Assembly (NCBI RefSeq): GCF_016862435.1
Contig: NZ_BOMY01000051.1
Span: 204,713-268,712 of the forward strand
Reading direction: 5' to 3'
DNA: 64,000 nucleotides
Source: Paractinoplanes tereljensis
Lineage (GTDB): Bacteria; Actinomycetota; Actinomycetes; Mycobacteriales; Micromonosporaceae
The position numbers and the translations under genes were made by a program. Of this stretch, positions 26,470 to 35,753 are shown piece by piece. Each line of letters opens with the position of its first letter. The first letter of the stretch is position 1. The notes beneath the pieces are model-generated. The model saw nothing but the letters and a program-made list of their open reading frames with translations. It searched no databases and had not been told where the DNA came from.

Positions 26470-27396
26470 TTAGCAGACCTTGCGGAACTGGGCACTCTGG
26501 ACGTTCGCCTTGACCTGGCCGGAGCCGGCGGTGCCGCTGTTGGAGGCGTAGGCGAACAGCTTGATGTGCACCTCGGTCTCGGTGTCGAGGATCAGGAAGG
26601 TGGAGATGGCCAGGGTCGGGTCCTGGGTCAGGGTGGCGCTGTCCGACTTGGGGATCATCACGCCGCCGGCGGTGACGTTGTTGGTGAAGCTCGAGTTGAT
26701 CTCGGCGCCCTTGACCACGGTCATCGTGCCGGTCAGGAAGACGCCGGACGGCAGCCAGGTGTCGGTGTTGTTGAAGCCGGTGAAGCCGCCGATGACGCGG
26801 GCGTCATAGGTGCCGGCCGGCAGGGTCACGCTGCCGAAGTCGGTGGCGCCGGCCGGGGACGCGGCCCGGATGCTGCCGCCGACCTGGGTCAGCGTCTTGG
26901 TGCTGGGCGCGATCGTGGAGATGGTCGCGGTGCAGGTCGGCGCGGGCGGGGTCACCGTCGGCGTGGTGTACGACTGCAGCTGCAGGGTGAACTTGGTCCG
27001 GGCCGAGCTGTAGACGGAAAGCCGCCCCCGGCTGTCCAGCGGGACGGTGGCCGTGCCGGTCACGTTCTGGCCCCGCCGGTAACTGACGGTCGGGCTGCCG
27101 GGCCGGGTGCCGGTGGTGTAGACGGTCAGGACGCCCGAGGACGACGGGTTGACGCTGCTGAGCTTGACGACCGCGCCGGTGGCGTTGGCCGGCACCGCGG
27201 TGCCCGAGAAGGTGCGGCCGGCGACCTGGATCGCGGTGGCGTCACCGCTGCTCAGCGAGGCACCGGGCGGGGCGACGATGTACGGGTTCGACGGCGTGGG
27301 CGTGGTGTCCGCGTTGGCGATGCCCACGGCGGCAACACCGCCACCTGCGACGACGGCCACGACAGTGGCGGCGAGAGCGTAGCGCTTCACGTTCAT
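26470..27396 (-). CDS. Secreted protein of unknown function
   Basis: The 308-residue protein has a signal peptide (MNVKRYALAATVVAVVAGGG, cleavage near IANA-DTTPTPS). The mature region is rich in Thr, Ser and Val, with short beta-strand segments (GAVVKLSSVNPSSSGVLTVYTTG, VTLPAGTYDARVIGG). It ends RKVC, with another Cys in APTCTATIS, so a disulphide is likely. It looks like two tandem beta-sandwich modules, but I recognise no family or catalytic motif. It has its own terminator at 26426 and sits 105 bp downstream of kup. Confidence 0.7.
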   Translation of the reverse strand: MNVKRYALAATVVAVVAGGGVAAVGIANADTTPTPSNPYIVAPPGASLSSGDATAIQVAGRTFSGTAVPANATGAVVKLSSVNPSSSGVLTVYTTGTRPGSPTVSYRRGQNVTGTATVPLDSRGRLSVYSSARTKFTLQLQSYTTPTVTPPAPTCTATISTIAPSTKTLTQVGGSIRAASPAGATDFGSVTLPAGTYDARVIGGFTGFNNTDTWLPSGVFLTGTMTVVKGAEINSSFTNNVTAGGVMIPKSDSATLTQDPTLAISTFLILDTETEVHIKLFAYASNSGTAGSGQVKANVQSAQFRKVC

Positions 27397-27501
27397 GGGG
27401 GGTCAACCTCTTCCGGAATCGCACGAGCCGATCGGCCCGCGTCACCGTGAACAACGCGCGCCTAGCTGGCCCGGACTCGGGTCGCCTCCCCCATACGGTT
27501 C

Positions 27502-29412
27502 TTAAACCTCGACGTGTGAGCCCATGATTACCGTGTGATCACGCGGTAAAGCGAAGTGCTCGGCCGCGTCGGCGGTGATGTACGAAGTGGCGATGAACAG
27601 GCGTTTCCGCCACAGGGCCATGGTCGGTTCGTCGCCCCGGCGCAGGGTGATCTTGGAGAGAAAATAGGACGCGTCTTCCAGGTCCAGACGGCCCTCGGTC
27701 GTGGCCGGGTCGATCAGGCGCAGCGCCGCGGGTACGTCCTGGGTGTCGGCGTAACCGAAGCGCATGGTCACGAACATGATGCCGTCGTCGTCGTAACCGA
27801 GATCGTCCACCGAGACCCGTTCGGCGGCCGGCACCCGCGGCACCACCTGGGTCTCGATCGAGATGATCAGGACGTGTTCGTGCCGGACGTGGTTGTGCTC
27901 GACGTTGGCGCGCATGGCCAGCGGGGTGGTCTGCATGCCCCGGTTCAGGAACACCGCGGTTCCGGTCACCCGGGCGATCCGGCCGTCGTCGGAGCGCAGC
28001 TGCTCGACGAACTCCGGCAGGGAACCCTCACGCTTCTTGCGCTCGGCCGTGACGATCGCGCGGCCCCGCTGCCAGGTGGTCATCACGGTGAACGCGGTGA
28101 CCCCGATCAGCAGCGGCAGCCAGGCGCCGTGCAGCAGCTTGGTCAGGTTGGCCGCCACGAACAGCAGGTCGATCGAGACCAGCACGCCCGCGCCCGCCGC
28201 GATCAGCCACGGCGGGATGGTCCAGCGCCATTGGGCGATGTAGAAGAACAGCAGGGTGGTGATGGTGATCGTGCCGGTCACGGCCATCCCGAAGGCGTAC
28301 GCCAGGGCGGCCGAACTACGGAACGCGAAGACCAGGGTGAGCACCGAGACCAGCAGCAGCCAGTTGATGAACGGCACGTAGATCTGGCCGATCGCCGACT
28401 CGCTGGTGTGGGTGACCCGCAGCCGCGGCAGGTAACCGAGCTGGGCGGCCTGCGAGGTCACCGAGAACGCGCCGGTGATCACGGCCTGCGAGGCGATCAC
28501 CGTGGCGGCGGTGGCCAGCAGCACCAGGGGCAGCCGCAGCCAGTCGGGCGCCAGCAGGAAGAACGGGCCGCTGATCTGGCTCGGGTCGTCGATGATCAGG
28601 GCGCCCTGGCCGAGGTAGCTGAGCACACAGGCGGGAAACACCAGGAACAGCCAGCCGCGGGTGATGGACCGGCGGCCGAAGTGGCCCATGTCCGCGTACA
28701 GGGCTTCGGCGCCGGTCACCGAGAGCACGATGGCGGCCAGCGCGAAGAACGCGATGCCGAAGTGCCCGGCCAGGAAGCTCACCGCGTACGTCGGGGAGAG
28801 CGCCTTGAGGATGGCGGGCTCGCGGGCGATGCCCGCGATGCCGAGGATGCCGATCGCACCGAACCAGGTGATCATGATCGGCCCGAAGACCTTGCCGATG
28901 GTGGCGGTCCCCCGCCGCTGCACCAGGAACAGCGCCACGATGATCACCGCGGTGATCGGCACCACCGCCTCGTCCAGCGACGGCTGGACGATTTTCAAAC
29001 CCTCGACCGCGGAGAGTACGGAGATAGCCGGCGTGATCATGCTGTCGCCGAAGAACAGCGCCGCCCCGAAGATGCCGAGTCCCGCCAGCCACATGGCCCG
29101 TTTGCCGCCGTACCGGGTGCCGGACTGGCGGATCAGGGTGATCAGCGCCATCACGCCACCCTCGCCGTCGTTGTCGGCCCGCATGGCCAGCAGGACGTAC
29201 GACACCGTCACGATGATCATGACGGACCAGAAGATCAGCGAGACGACGCCGTACACGTTGTCGGTGCTGACCGGGACCGGGTGCGGGTCGTCCGGGTTGA
29301 AGACGGTCTGCAGGGTGTAGATCGGGCTGGTCCCGATGTCGCCGAAGACCACGCCGAGGGCGCCGACCACGACGGCGAGCCGCACGCTGTCGTGCGGACC
29401 GGTATGCGCCAC
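27502..29412 (-). CDS. kup: KUP-family potassium uptake protein
   Basis: The 636-residue low-affinity K+ importer has the family opening GALGVVFGDIGTSPIYTLQTVF at about residues 16-37. It has twelve predicted membrane helices up to about residue 440 and a C-terminal cytoplasmic domain. Further KUP signatures are GGVMALITLIRQ (about 82), FGDSMITPAISVLSAVEG (about 115) and GAEALYADMGHFG (about 235). It imports K+, probably with H+, in the cytoplasmic membrane. The window also encodes a separate RCK-gated K+ channel at 22031. Length and motif complement are normal. Confidence 0.96.
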   Translation of the reverse strand: MAHTGPHDSVRLAVVVGALGVVFGDIGTSPIYTLQTVFNPDDPHPVPVSTDNVYGVVSLIFWSVMIIVTVSYVLLAMRADNDGEGGVMALITLIRQSGTRYGGKRAMWLAGLGIFGAALFFGDSMITPAISVLSAVEGLKIVQPSLDEAVVPITAVIIVALFLVQRRGTATIGKVFGPIMITWFGAIGILGIAGIAREPAILKALSPTYAVSFLAGHFGIAFFALAAIVLSVTGAEALYADMGHFGRRSITRGWLFLVFPACVLSYLGQGALIIDDPSQISGPFFLLAPDWLRLPLVLLATAATVIASQAVITGAFSVTSQAAQLGYLPRLRVTHTSESAIGQIYVPFINWLLLVSVLTLVFAFRSSAALAYAFGMAVTGTITITTLLFFYIAQWRWTIPPWLIAAGAGVLVSIDLLFVAANLTKLLHGAWLPLLIGVTAFTVMTTWQRGRAIVTAERKKREGSLPEFVEQLRSDDGRIARVTGTAVFLNRGMQTTPLAMRANVEHNHVRHEHVLIISIETQVVPRVPAAERVSVDDLGYDDDGIMFVTMRFGYADTQDVPAALRLIDPATTEGRLDLEDASYFLSKITLRRGDEPTMALWRKRLFIATSYITADAAEHFALPRDHTVIMGSHVEV

Positions 29413-29480
29413 GGCTCCTCCTCGGCCCGAATGTCACCAGAACGGACATTACGGGCCGAGGGCGAGCTATAACCGGGAAA

Positions 29481-31043
29481 TCAGCGGTGACGCTGGGTGG
29501 TGGCGGCGAGAGTCGAGGCCTGCGCCCCGGCCGGAGCGGGCCACGGGTTGACGGTCCAGTCCGGGTGACCCGGCATCGGCGGGGTTTTGGTGCCGTAGAG
29601 CCAGTCGGTCAGGAACGCCGTCAGGTTCTGGCCGGACACCTGCGAGGCGAGCCGGATGAAGTCGCCGGTGGAGGCCGACTTGTCCTTGTAGCGGCTCACC
29701 CAGGTGCGCTCGATCTGGGCGAACTTCGCGGCGCCGACCTTCTGCTGGAGGGCGTAGAGGACGAGCGCTCCCCCGTCGTACACGTTGGGGTTGAAGACGT
29801 CCCAGATCACGTCGGCCTTGAGCGGCGCAGCGGTCGGGCCGTAACGGGCCCGCCGCTCGTCGCCCCGGGCGTAGATCGCCTTGTACAGGTCGGTGAGGTT
29901 GTCGACGCCGGCGTAGTCGGGCAGGACACCGGTCTCGAGCGCGTACTCGTACTCGTACCAGGTGGCGTGGCCCTCGTTCTGCCAGACGTCACTCCACTCG
30001 TACGGCGCGACGCTGTCGCCGAACCACATGTGGGCCAGCTCGTGCGCGCCGACCGGGTTGAGCACGAACTCCGGCAGGCTGTACCACCAGGTGTCGAACA
30101 GCGACAGCGTCTGGGTCTCCAGCGCGAAGCCGAGCGTGGCGTCGATGACAAGCGTCCCGTAGTTCTCGAACGGGTATTTGCCGACCTTGCTCTGCATGAA
30201 GCGGATCTCGTTGACCTCGTCGGCCGCCTTCGGCAGAAGTTCGTCGGCCAGGCGGCGCGGCACCACGTCCCGGACCGGCACCCCGTCGACCGTGCCCCGG
30301 CTGAACGTGACGAAGTCACCGACCGCGACCTGGATCAGCTCGCTGGCCATCGGGTGGTTCTCCCGGTAGACCGAGACGACCTTGCCGTTCTTCTGCCGGG
30401 TGCTGACCTGCACGCCGTTGGCCGTGCCGGTCCAGCCCACCGGGTTGGTGATCCGGATCGTATAGGTGGCCTTGTCGCGCGGGTGGTCGTTGTTCGGGAA
30501 GAGCCCGTGCGCCTCGTCGGGCTGGGCGGCCACGATGGTGCCGTCCGGGGTCTTCACGAAGCCGGCCGGCGAGTCGGCGTTGGCCTCGATCGGCGTGGCC
30601 TTGAAGCCGGCCACCCGGACGGTGAACTTCCGGTGCGCCGGCAGCGCCTTCTTCGGCGTGATGACCAGCTCTTCGCCGGAGCGGACGAAGGCGGCGCGCT
30701 TGCCGTTCACCCAGACCTGGCCGACGGCGTCGCCGCTGAAGTCGAGGTCGAAGCGGGAGAGGTATTGCGTGGCGACCGCCGTGATGGTCACGTCGCCGGT
30801 GACCTGCTGAGCGGGGTCCTTCTGCGGATAGGTCAGCGAAAGGTCATAGTTCTGTACGTCGTAGCCCCCGTTGCCGAGCAGCGGGTACAGCCGGTCGCCG
30901 AGGCCGGCCGCGCCGGGAGTCGGACGATGCCCCGAGGCGGACGCGGGGCCGGCGGTGCTCACCACAACGCCGGCGAGGCTCAGGATCGTCGCCGATCCGA
31001 GCGCCACCAGGCGTGTTGGGACGTTACCCAATTCAGCTCTCAT
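29481..31043 (-). CDS. Secreted M1-family metallopeptidase
   Basis: The 520-residue zinc aminopeptidase-like protein has the motif HELAH at residues 334-338 and the third zinc ligand Glu357 in NEGHATWYEYE, giving the HEXXH-x18-E spacing of M1 enzymes. An N-terminal signal sequence (LVALGSATILSLAGVVVSTA) indicates export. The usual GAMEN exopeptidase motif is replaced by ALETQTLS, so aminopeptidase specificity is less certain; the beta-sandwich N-domain precedes it. I used ATG 31043; an upstream frame exists and no start has a strong ribosome site. It probably trims extracellular peptides. Confidence 0.88.
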   Translation of the reverse strand: MRAELGNVPTRLVALGSATILSLAGVVVSTAGPASASGHRPTPGAAGLGDRLYPLLGNGGYDVQNYDLSLTYPQKDPAQQVTGDVTITAVATQYLSRFDLDFSGDAVGQVWVNGKRAAFVRSGEELVITPKKALPAHRKFTVRVAGFKATPIEANADSPAGFVKTPDGTIVAAQPDEAHGLFPNNDHPRDKATYTIRITNPVGWTGTANGVQVSTRQKNGKVVSVYRENHPMASELIQVAVGDFVTFSRGTVDGVPVRDVVPRRLADELLPKAADEVNEIRFMQSKVGKYPFENYGTLVIDATLGFALETQTLSLFDTWWYSLPEFVLNPVGAHELAHMWFGDSVAPYEWSDVWQNEGHATWYEYEYALETGVLPDYAGVDNLTDLYKAIYARGDERRARYGPTAAPLKADVIWDVFNPNVYDGGALVLYALQQKVGAAKFAQIERTWVSRYKDKSASTGDFIRLASQVSGQNLTAFLTDWLYGTKTPPMPGHPDWTVNPWPAPAGAQASTLAATTQRHR

Positions 31044-31114
31044 GGCGGCCGAGCGTAACAATATATCTAGATCTTTAAGTACCGCTTTTCGGTCGACCAC
31101 CGTCGATGATCAGA

Positions 31115-31174
31115 GGGGCGGTGCCCCCCACTTCCGCTGAGCCTCCCCCTCTGGTTCAGCGGTGGCACCGCCCC
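31115..31174. repeat. Nested inverted repeat (two-step hairpin)
   Basis: The outer arms GGGGCGGTGCC (31115-31125) and GGCACCGCCCC (31164-31174) enclose inner arms CCGCTGA (31134-31140) and TCAGCGG (31156-31162). The structure lies in the 203-bp gap between the M1 peptidase start and the FhuF-like gene stop. It most likely terminates the latter; a small mobile-element relic is a less likely alternative. Confidence 0.7.
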
Positions 31175-31246
31175 CGGCTTGCCTATTCAGACTCCCCTGG
31201 GTAAGGAGCGCGAGCCAGGGCGGAAACCGGTACTTCATCGGTACTT

Positions 31247-31960
31247 TCAGCGCTGCGGGCGGTGCCGGAGAACGCAGTCGCCGCACGTGCCGCCACCCGG
31301 AATCCGGTAGTAGAGGCAGCAGTTGTTCCTGGTCAGCGCCCGTCCCCGGAGGGTGCCGGTGCCGGCCAGCGGCGGCAACGCGAGCATCCCGGCCAGCAGA
31401 GTGCCGGCCCGGTCGCCGGCCGCCGGATCGACTCTGCTGATCATCGCGGTGGCGCCGGCCAGCGCCGAGGTGACATTCCCCCACAAAACTTGGGGCGACA
31501 GGCGGAAACGGGTGCGGCAGGTGGTCAGGACCGGCTCCAGGATCGCCTCGACGGCGATCCCCCGGAGGGCCTCCGGCGAGGCGGGCACGGTCGCGCTCAT
31601 TACGCCGTACGCCAAGGGAAGCGGTCCCGCCGGCACCGGCCGCCACCACAGCGTGGTTCTGCCGGCCACCGGCAGGTGGCCGGTCAGGGCGGCCGCGCCG
31701 AGCAGCGGGGAGAGCACCCGCGCGGCGTAACCGAGGAACGCGACCGACGCGACCACCCGCTCCGGCACCGCTTGTTCGGCGAGCCCGCCCATGGTCGCGA
31801 GAGCCGTCCGGGCAGCGGCGACCCGCTCGGCCAGCACGGCCGGTTCCGCCAGATCGGACCAGCGGTGCCAATCGGACAGATCGTCGACCTGTTCCCAGGC
31901 GAAGTACGGGCCCAGTTGGGCGGCCCGGGCCAGCGCCGTCCCCGCGTCGACTCCGCTCAC
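31247..31960 (-). CDS. FhuF-like (2Fe-2S) ferric iron reductase
   Basis: The 237-residue protein is a siderophore-interacting iron reductase of the FhuF type. The C-terminal cluster motif is Cys214-Cys215-x10-Cys226-x2-Cys229 (CCLYYRIPGGGTCGDC), the unusual CC pattern that binds 2Fe-2S in FhuF. It would release iron from imported ferric siderophores by reduction in the cytoplasm and so complement the importer at 1.6-5.6 kb. I start at GTG 31960; the frame stays open far upstream but over the divergent regulator. No iron box was found here. Confidence 0.85.
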   Translation of the reverse strand: MSGVDAGTALARAAQLGPYFAWEQVDDLSDWHRWSDLAEPAVLAERVAAARTALATMGGLAEQAVPERVVASVAFLGYAARVLSPLLGAAALTGHLPVAGRTTLWWRPVPAGPLPLAYGVMSATVPASPEALRGIAVEAILEPVLTTCRTRFRLSPQVLWGNVTSALAGATAMISRVDPAAGDRAGTLLAGMLALPPLAGTGTLRGRALTRNNCCLYYRIPGGGTCGDCVLRHRPQR

Positions 31961-32086
31961 CGCTCGAGGGTAGTGGACCAGGATCGGAACTTGACCGGAA
32001 CTTTGGGTGTTGACCCTTGTTATCCCGCAAGTGACCACACCTGCGACCATTGCTGGACGTCGATGACGATTCTCGTGGGGAGTTCC

Positions 32087-34354
32087 GTGTTCGCTGACCT
32101 GGTGCGCGCTCACCGTCGGCGACTCGGCATGACCCAGGAAGACCTGGCCGAACGGGCCGGCGTCAGCGTGCGCAGCGTCGGCAAGTGGGAGGCCGGCAAG
32201 ATCGCGGCGCCCCGGATGTGGACGATGCGGCTGCTCGCCGACGCGTTCCGGCTCGAGGGTGACGACCGGGAACGCTTCCTGCGCTCGGCCGCCGAGCCGG
32301 CCGTCCGCAGCACCGAGATCATCCCGGCCCAGCTGCCGTCCGACCCGTCCGGCTTCACCGGCCGCGACCAGGAACTCACCCGGCTCGACGAACTGCTGGC
32401 CGGCCCCGACCAGGCGGCCCGCGGCGTGATCATCTCGGCGGTGTCCGGCACCGCCGGGGTCGGCAAGACCACCCTGGCCATCCGCTGGGCGCACCGGGTG
32501 CGCGAGCGTTTCCCGGACGGCCAGCTCTACGTGAACCTGCGCGGCTTCGGCCCGGTCGGCCCGCCGCTGCCGGCCACCGAGGCCCTGCGCGGGCTGCTCG
32601 ACGGGCTCGGCGTCGCCCCGCAGCGGATCCCGGCCGACCTGGAAGCGCGCGCCGCCCTGTACCGCAGCGCGCTGGCCGGGCAGCGGATGCTGATCCTGCT
32701 CGACAACGCCGGCGACGCCGAACAGGTGCGCCCCCTGCTGCCCGGCGTGCCCGGCTCGGTGGCCATCGTGACCAGCCGCGACCGGCTGGCCGGGCTGGCC
32801 GTCGCCGACGGCGCCCAGCTGCTGCTGCTCGACGTGCTCGACGCCCCCGCCGCCCGCGAGCTGCTGGCCCGGCGGATCGGCGCCGACCGGGTGCGGGCCG
32901 AGCCGCGCGCCGTCGACGACATCGTGCGGTCCTGCGCCCGGCTCCCTCTCGCCCTCGCCATCGCGGCCGCGCGGGCCGCCGCCAACCCGCAGTTCCCGCT
33001 CACCGCCATCGCCGCCGAGCTGCGCGAGGCCCGGACCCGGCTGGACGTACTGGCCGGCCCCGACCCGGCCACCGACGTACGCGGCGTCTTCTCCTGGTCC
33101 TATCGCAAGCTCGGCCCGGACGCGGCCCGGCTGTTCCGGCTGTCCGCCCTGCATCCGACGCCGGTGGCCGGCGCTCCGGCGCTGGCCAGCCTGGCCGGCC
33201 TGCCGGCCCGGCGCGTCCGGCCGGCGCTGCAGGAACTGGTCGCGGCCAACCTGGTCTCCGAACAACTACCCGGCCGGTACGGCTGCCACGACCTGCTCCG
33301 CGACTACGCCCGCGACCTGGCCGAGGAGATCGACTCGCCGGCCGAGCGGGAGGCGGCCACCCGGCGGTTGATCGACCACTACCTGCAGACCGCCCTCAGC
33401 GCCGACCAGTGCCTCAAGGCGTCGCGCAACCTCAGCGGCCGCCGTCCCACCGACGTCACCCCCGGCGCGGTCCCGGAGTCGTTCGGCGACGGCGTGCTCG
33501 CGCTGGCCTGGTTCTCGGCCGAGCAGCCGGCCCTGCGCGCCTGCGCCGACCTGGCCGTGGCCGCCGGGCTGGACACCAAGGCCTGGTGGATGGCCTGGGC
33601 GGTGCTCACCTACCTGGAGCGCCGGTGGGACCGGCGCAACTGGGTGACCTGGCAGATGCTCGCGGTCGCGGCGGCCGGGCGGGCCGGTGACATGCTGCTG
33701 CAGGCGGTCAGCCACTACAACGTCGGGTACGCGCATGCCGAACTCGGCGATCTCGGCCAGGGCCGGGCGCACCTGACCACGGCGCTCGCCCTCTACCGGG
33801 AACTCGGCAACGTCACCGGCATGGCCGACGTACACCTGAATTTGGGCATTGTCGCCCGCCGGGAGGGCCGCTATGCGGAAGCGTTGCAGGAGGGCGGGCG
33901 GGCCCTGGAATTGTCCCGGTCGGACGGTGACCGGGTCGGCGAGGCGCGGGCGATGAACAACATCGGCTGGTGCTATCTGACGATGGGTGACAACCGGCAG
34001 GCCCTCGACTACTGCCGGCGGGCCGTCACCGTGCACGAGGCGGCCGGCAACCGGATGGGCGCGGCCCACTCCTGGGACAGCGTCGGGATGGCCCACTTCC
34101 GCCTCGGCGAGCTCGCCGAGGCGGCGGCCTGCTACCGGCGGGCGGCGAACGCGTTCCGCGACGAGCACGACCAGCAATATCAAGCGATCGTCCTGGCCCA
34201 CCTGGGTGACGCCGAGGAAGCGGGCGGCCGGCACCGGGCGGCCCGCGAGGCCTGGCGCAACTCCCTCGCGATCCTCACCGAGCTGGACCATCCGGACGCC
34301 GACGAGGTGCGGGCCAAGCTGACCGCGCGCGAGGTGCAGTCCCGGGCCGGTTGA
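32087..34354 (+). CDS. XRE-type HTH / NB-ARC ATPase / TPR regulator
   Basis: The 755-residue protein starts at GTG 32087 behind GGGGAG; ATG 32063 is an in-frame alternative. An XRE helix-turn-helix (LRRLGMTQEDLAERAGVSVRS type) occupies about residues 3-60. The NB-ARC domain follows, with Walker A GTAGVGKTTLA at about 121-131, the Walker-B-like RMLILLDNAGDAE at about 200, and LPLALAIAAA as the GLPL-type motif. Tetratricopeptide repeats (YNVGYAHAELGDL, MNNIGWCYLTMGDN, WDSVGMAHFRLGEL) fill the last 250 residues. This STAND architecture, like AfsR-type regulators without the SARP domain, senses an unknown ligand and probably controls transcription. It is divergent from the FhuF-like gene. Confidence 0.9.
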   Translation: MFADLVRAHRRRLGMTQEDLAERAGVSVRSVGKWEAGKIAAPRMWTMRLLADAFRLEGDDRERFLRSAAEPAVRSTEIIPAQLPSDPSGFTGRDQELTRLDELLAGPDQAARGVIISAVSGTAGVGKTTLAIRWAHRVRERFPDGQLYVNLRGFGPVGPPLPATEALRGLLDGLGVAPQRIPADLEARAALYRSALAGQRMLILLDNAGDAEQVRPLLPGVPGSVAIVTSRDRLAGLAVADGAQLLLLDVLDAPAARELLARRIGADRVRAEPRAVDDIVRSCARLPLALAIAAARAAANPQFPLTAIAAELREARTRLDVLAGPDPATDVRGVFSWSYRKLGPDAARLFRLSALHPTPVAGAPALASLAGLPARRVRPALQELVAANLVSEQLPGRYGCHDLLRDYARDLAEEIDSPAEREAATRRLIDHYLQTALSADQCLKASRNLSGRRPTDVTPGAVPESFGDGVLALAWFSAEQPALRACADLAVAAGLDTKAWWMAWAVLTYLERRWDRRNWVTWQMLAVAAAGRAGDMLLQAVSHYNVGYAHAELGDLGQGRAHLTTALALYRELGNVTGMADVHLNLGIVARREGRYAEALQEGGRALELSRSDGDRVGEARAMNNIGWCYLTMGDNRQALDYCRRAVTVHEAAGNRMGAAHSWDSVGMAHFRLGELAEAAACYRRAANAFRDEHDQQYQAIVLAHLGDAEEAGGRHRAAREAWRNSLAILTELDHPDADEVRAKLTAREVQSRAG

Positions 34355-34377
34355 TCCGCTCTGCTTGGATCAACGGC

Positions 34378-35202
34378 ATGGAATGGGTCGAAACGGTTGC
34401 GCTGCCAGGGCGCCGGGTGGTGTCGTCACGCGAGCTGACCGGCGGATACAGCAACCACAACGTCCTGCTCACGATGGACGACGGAAGCCGGTTCGTCCTG
34501 CGGCGGTATCTCGGGACCAACCGGTGCGCGGTGGAGGTGGCCCTCGCATCGCGGCTGCGCGGGGTGGTGCCGGTGCCCGAGGTGGTGGCCTTCTCCCCCT
34601 CCGACGGGCTGGTGCTCTCCGTTTTTGTGGACGGGCAGCCGCCGACTTCTGGCTACTCCGTCGGGGAGACGCTCGCCCGGATCGGGTCGGTGTCGTTTGA
34701 CCTGCCTGGCTTCTTCGACTCCTCGCTCTCGCCGGACGGGGTCGAGCCGATCGGTGGGCTGGACGCGTTCGTCGAACGCTGCCTGCGCACCGGAAACGCG
34801 GTCGGCTATCTCAGCGACGTCGAACAGCGCTCGTTACTGCGACTCGCGTCCTCTTCGGACATTTCCGGATTGTCGGGCAGTCACCAGCTCGTGCACGCCG
34901 ACTACAACCCGAAGAACCTGCTCGCCTCCGGGGACCGGGTCGTGGCCGTCCTGGACTGGGAGTTCGCGTTCAGCAGCTCGCCGCTCTTCGACGTCGGCAA
35001 CATGCTGCGCTTCCCGCAGCCGGCCGGGTTCGCCGACGACTTCCTGCGTGGCTTCCGGGACGGCGGCGGCGACCTGCCCGCCGACTGGCGGGAGCTCAGC
35101 CAGGCCCTCGACCTGTACTCGCTGGCCGACTTCCTGACCCGGCCGGTCGAGCACCGGTACTTCGGGCGGGCCGTCACCCGGATCCGTGAGCTGGTGCGGT
35201 GA
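34378..35202 (+). CDS. Aminoglycoside phosphotransferase-family kinase
   Basis: The 274-residue APH-fold protein has the catalytic loop LVHADYNPKNLL (about residues 169-180, the Brenner HxDxxxxN motif). The metal-binding LDWEFAFSSSPLFDVGN segment is about 190-206, and an N-terminal GGYSNHNVLL loop is near residue 22. The family phosphorylates aminoglycosides, but many environmental members act on sugars or other metabolites, so resistance should not be assumed. The start is ATG 34378; TTG 34351 is possible. It overlaps the next gene by 4 bp (GTGA). Confidence 0.82.
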   Translation: MEWVETVALPGRRVVSSRELTGGYSNHNVLLTMDDGSRFVLRRYLGTNRCAVEVALASRLRGVVPVPEVVAFSPSDGLVLSVFVDGQPPTSGYSVGETLARIGSVSFDLPGFFDSSLSPDGVEPIGGLDAFVERCLRTGNAVGYLSDVEQRSLLRLASSSDISGLSGSHQLVHADYNPKNLLASGDRVVAVLDWEFAFSSSPLFDVGNMLRFPQPAGFADDFLRGFRDGGGDLPADWRELSQALDLYSLADFLTRPVEHRYFGRAVTRIRELVR

Positions 35203-35753
35203 GGCGCCCGTACCCGCTGGTCCTGGTTTTTCTGCTGGCCGGATGCACCCAGGCCGGGCCGATTCCCCTGCCGTCGCCATCCGCCTCCGTCTCTGTTTCC
35301 GCCGCGCCCACCTGCCCGGCCGACGGCCTGCGCGTGGAACTCGGCACCGGCGACGCGGCGGCCGGGCTGCGCGTTCTCGACTTCTTCCTGGTCAACTGCG
35401 GGACGGCGGCGGCCAAGGTCAACGGCTATCCGGGCGTACGCCTCCTCGACGAGCAGCGCCGGAACGTGTCGGTGAACATCCTGCAGGGCACCTACGTGAT
35501 CACCGGGCCGGTTCCGGACTGGAACAAACCGCCGCGCGAGGTGGTGCTCAAGCCGGGCGAGCGGGTCACGGCCGTCGTCGCCTGGCGGAGTACGTATGAC
35601 AACCTCGCCGCGCCGCCGGTCAACGCCGCCTTCCTGGAGATCACCCCGACCGCCGGCGGGACCGCCCAGGTGCTCACCCCGCGCAGCGACATCGACCTGG
35701 GCAGCACCGGCCGCATCGGGGTGAGCTCCTGGCAGCCTATATTGGGCCGCTGA
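35199..35753 (+). CDS. DUF4232-like lipoprotein
   Basis: The 184-residue protein has a GTG start overlapping the kinase stop. A short signal sequence and lipobox LLAGC (Cys at about residue 16) indicate a membrane lipoprotein. The mature part matches DUF4232 with CPADGLRVELGTGDAAAGLR, LVNCGTAAAKVNGYPGVRLLD and a WQPILG end, two cysteines probably forming a disulphide. Function is unknown. Its last 17 bp overlap the convergent gene ending at 35737. Confidence 0.78.
   Translation: MRRPYPLVLVFLLAGCTQAGPIPLPSPSASVSVSAAPTCPADGLRVELGTGDAAAGLRVLDFFLVNCGTAAAKVNGYPGVRLLDEQRRNVSVNILQGTYVITGPVPDWNKPPREVVLKPGERVTAVVAWRSTYDNLAAPPVNAAFLEITPTAGGTAQVLTPRSDIDLGSTGRIGVSSWQPILGR

Noticed and set aside
31961..33265. 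Upstream extension of the FhuF-like frame (total 672 codons)
   Set aside because: The extension runs antisense to the XRE/NB-ARC gene and has shadow composition; GTG 31960 gives a family-length protein.
34378..35202. Antibiotic-resistance gene call for the two APH-fold kinases (also 60190-61131)
   Set aside because: Only the general kinase fold and catalytic loop are visible. Environmental APH-family proteins often act on other metabolites, so a resistance call is not supported.
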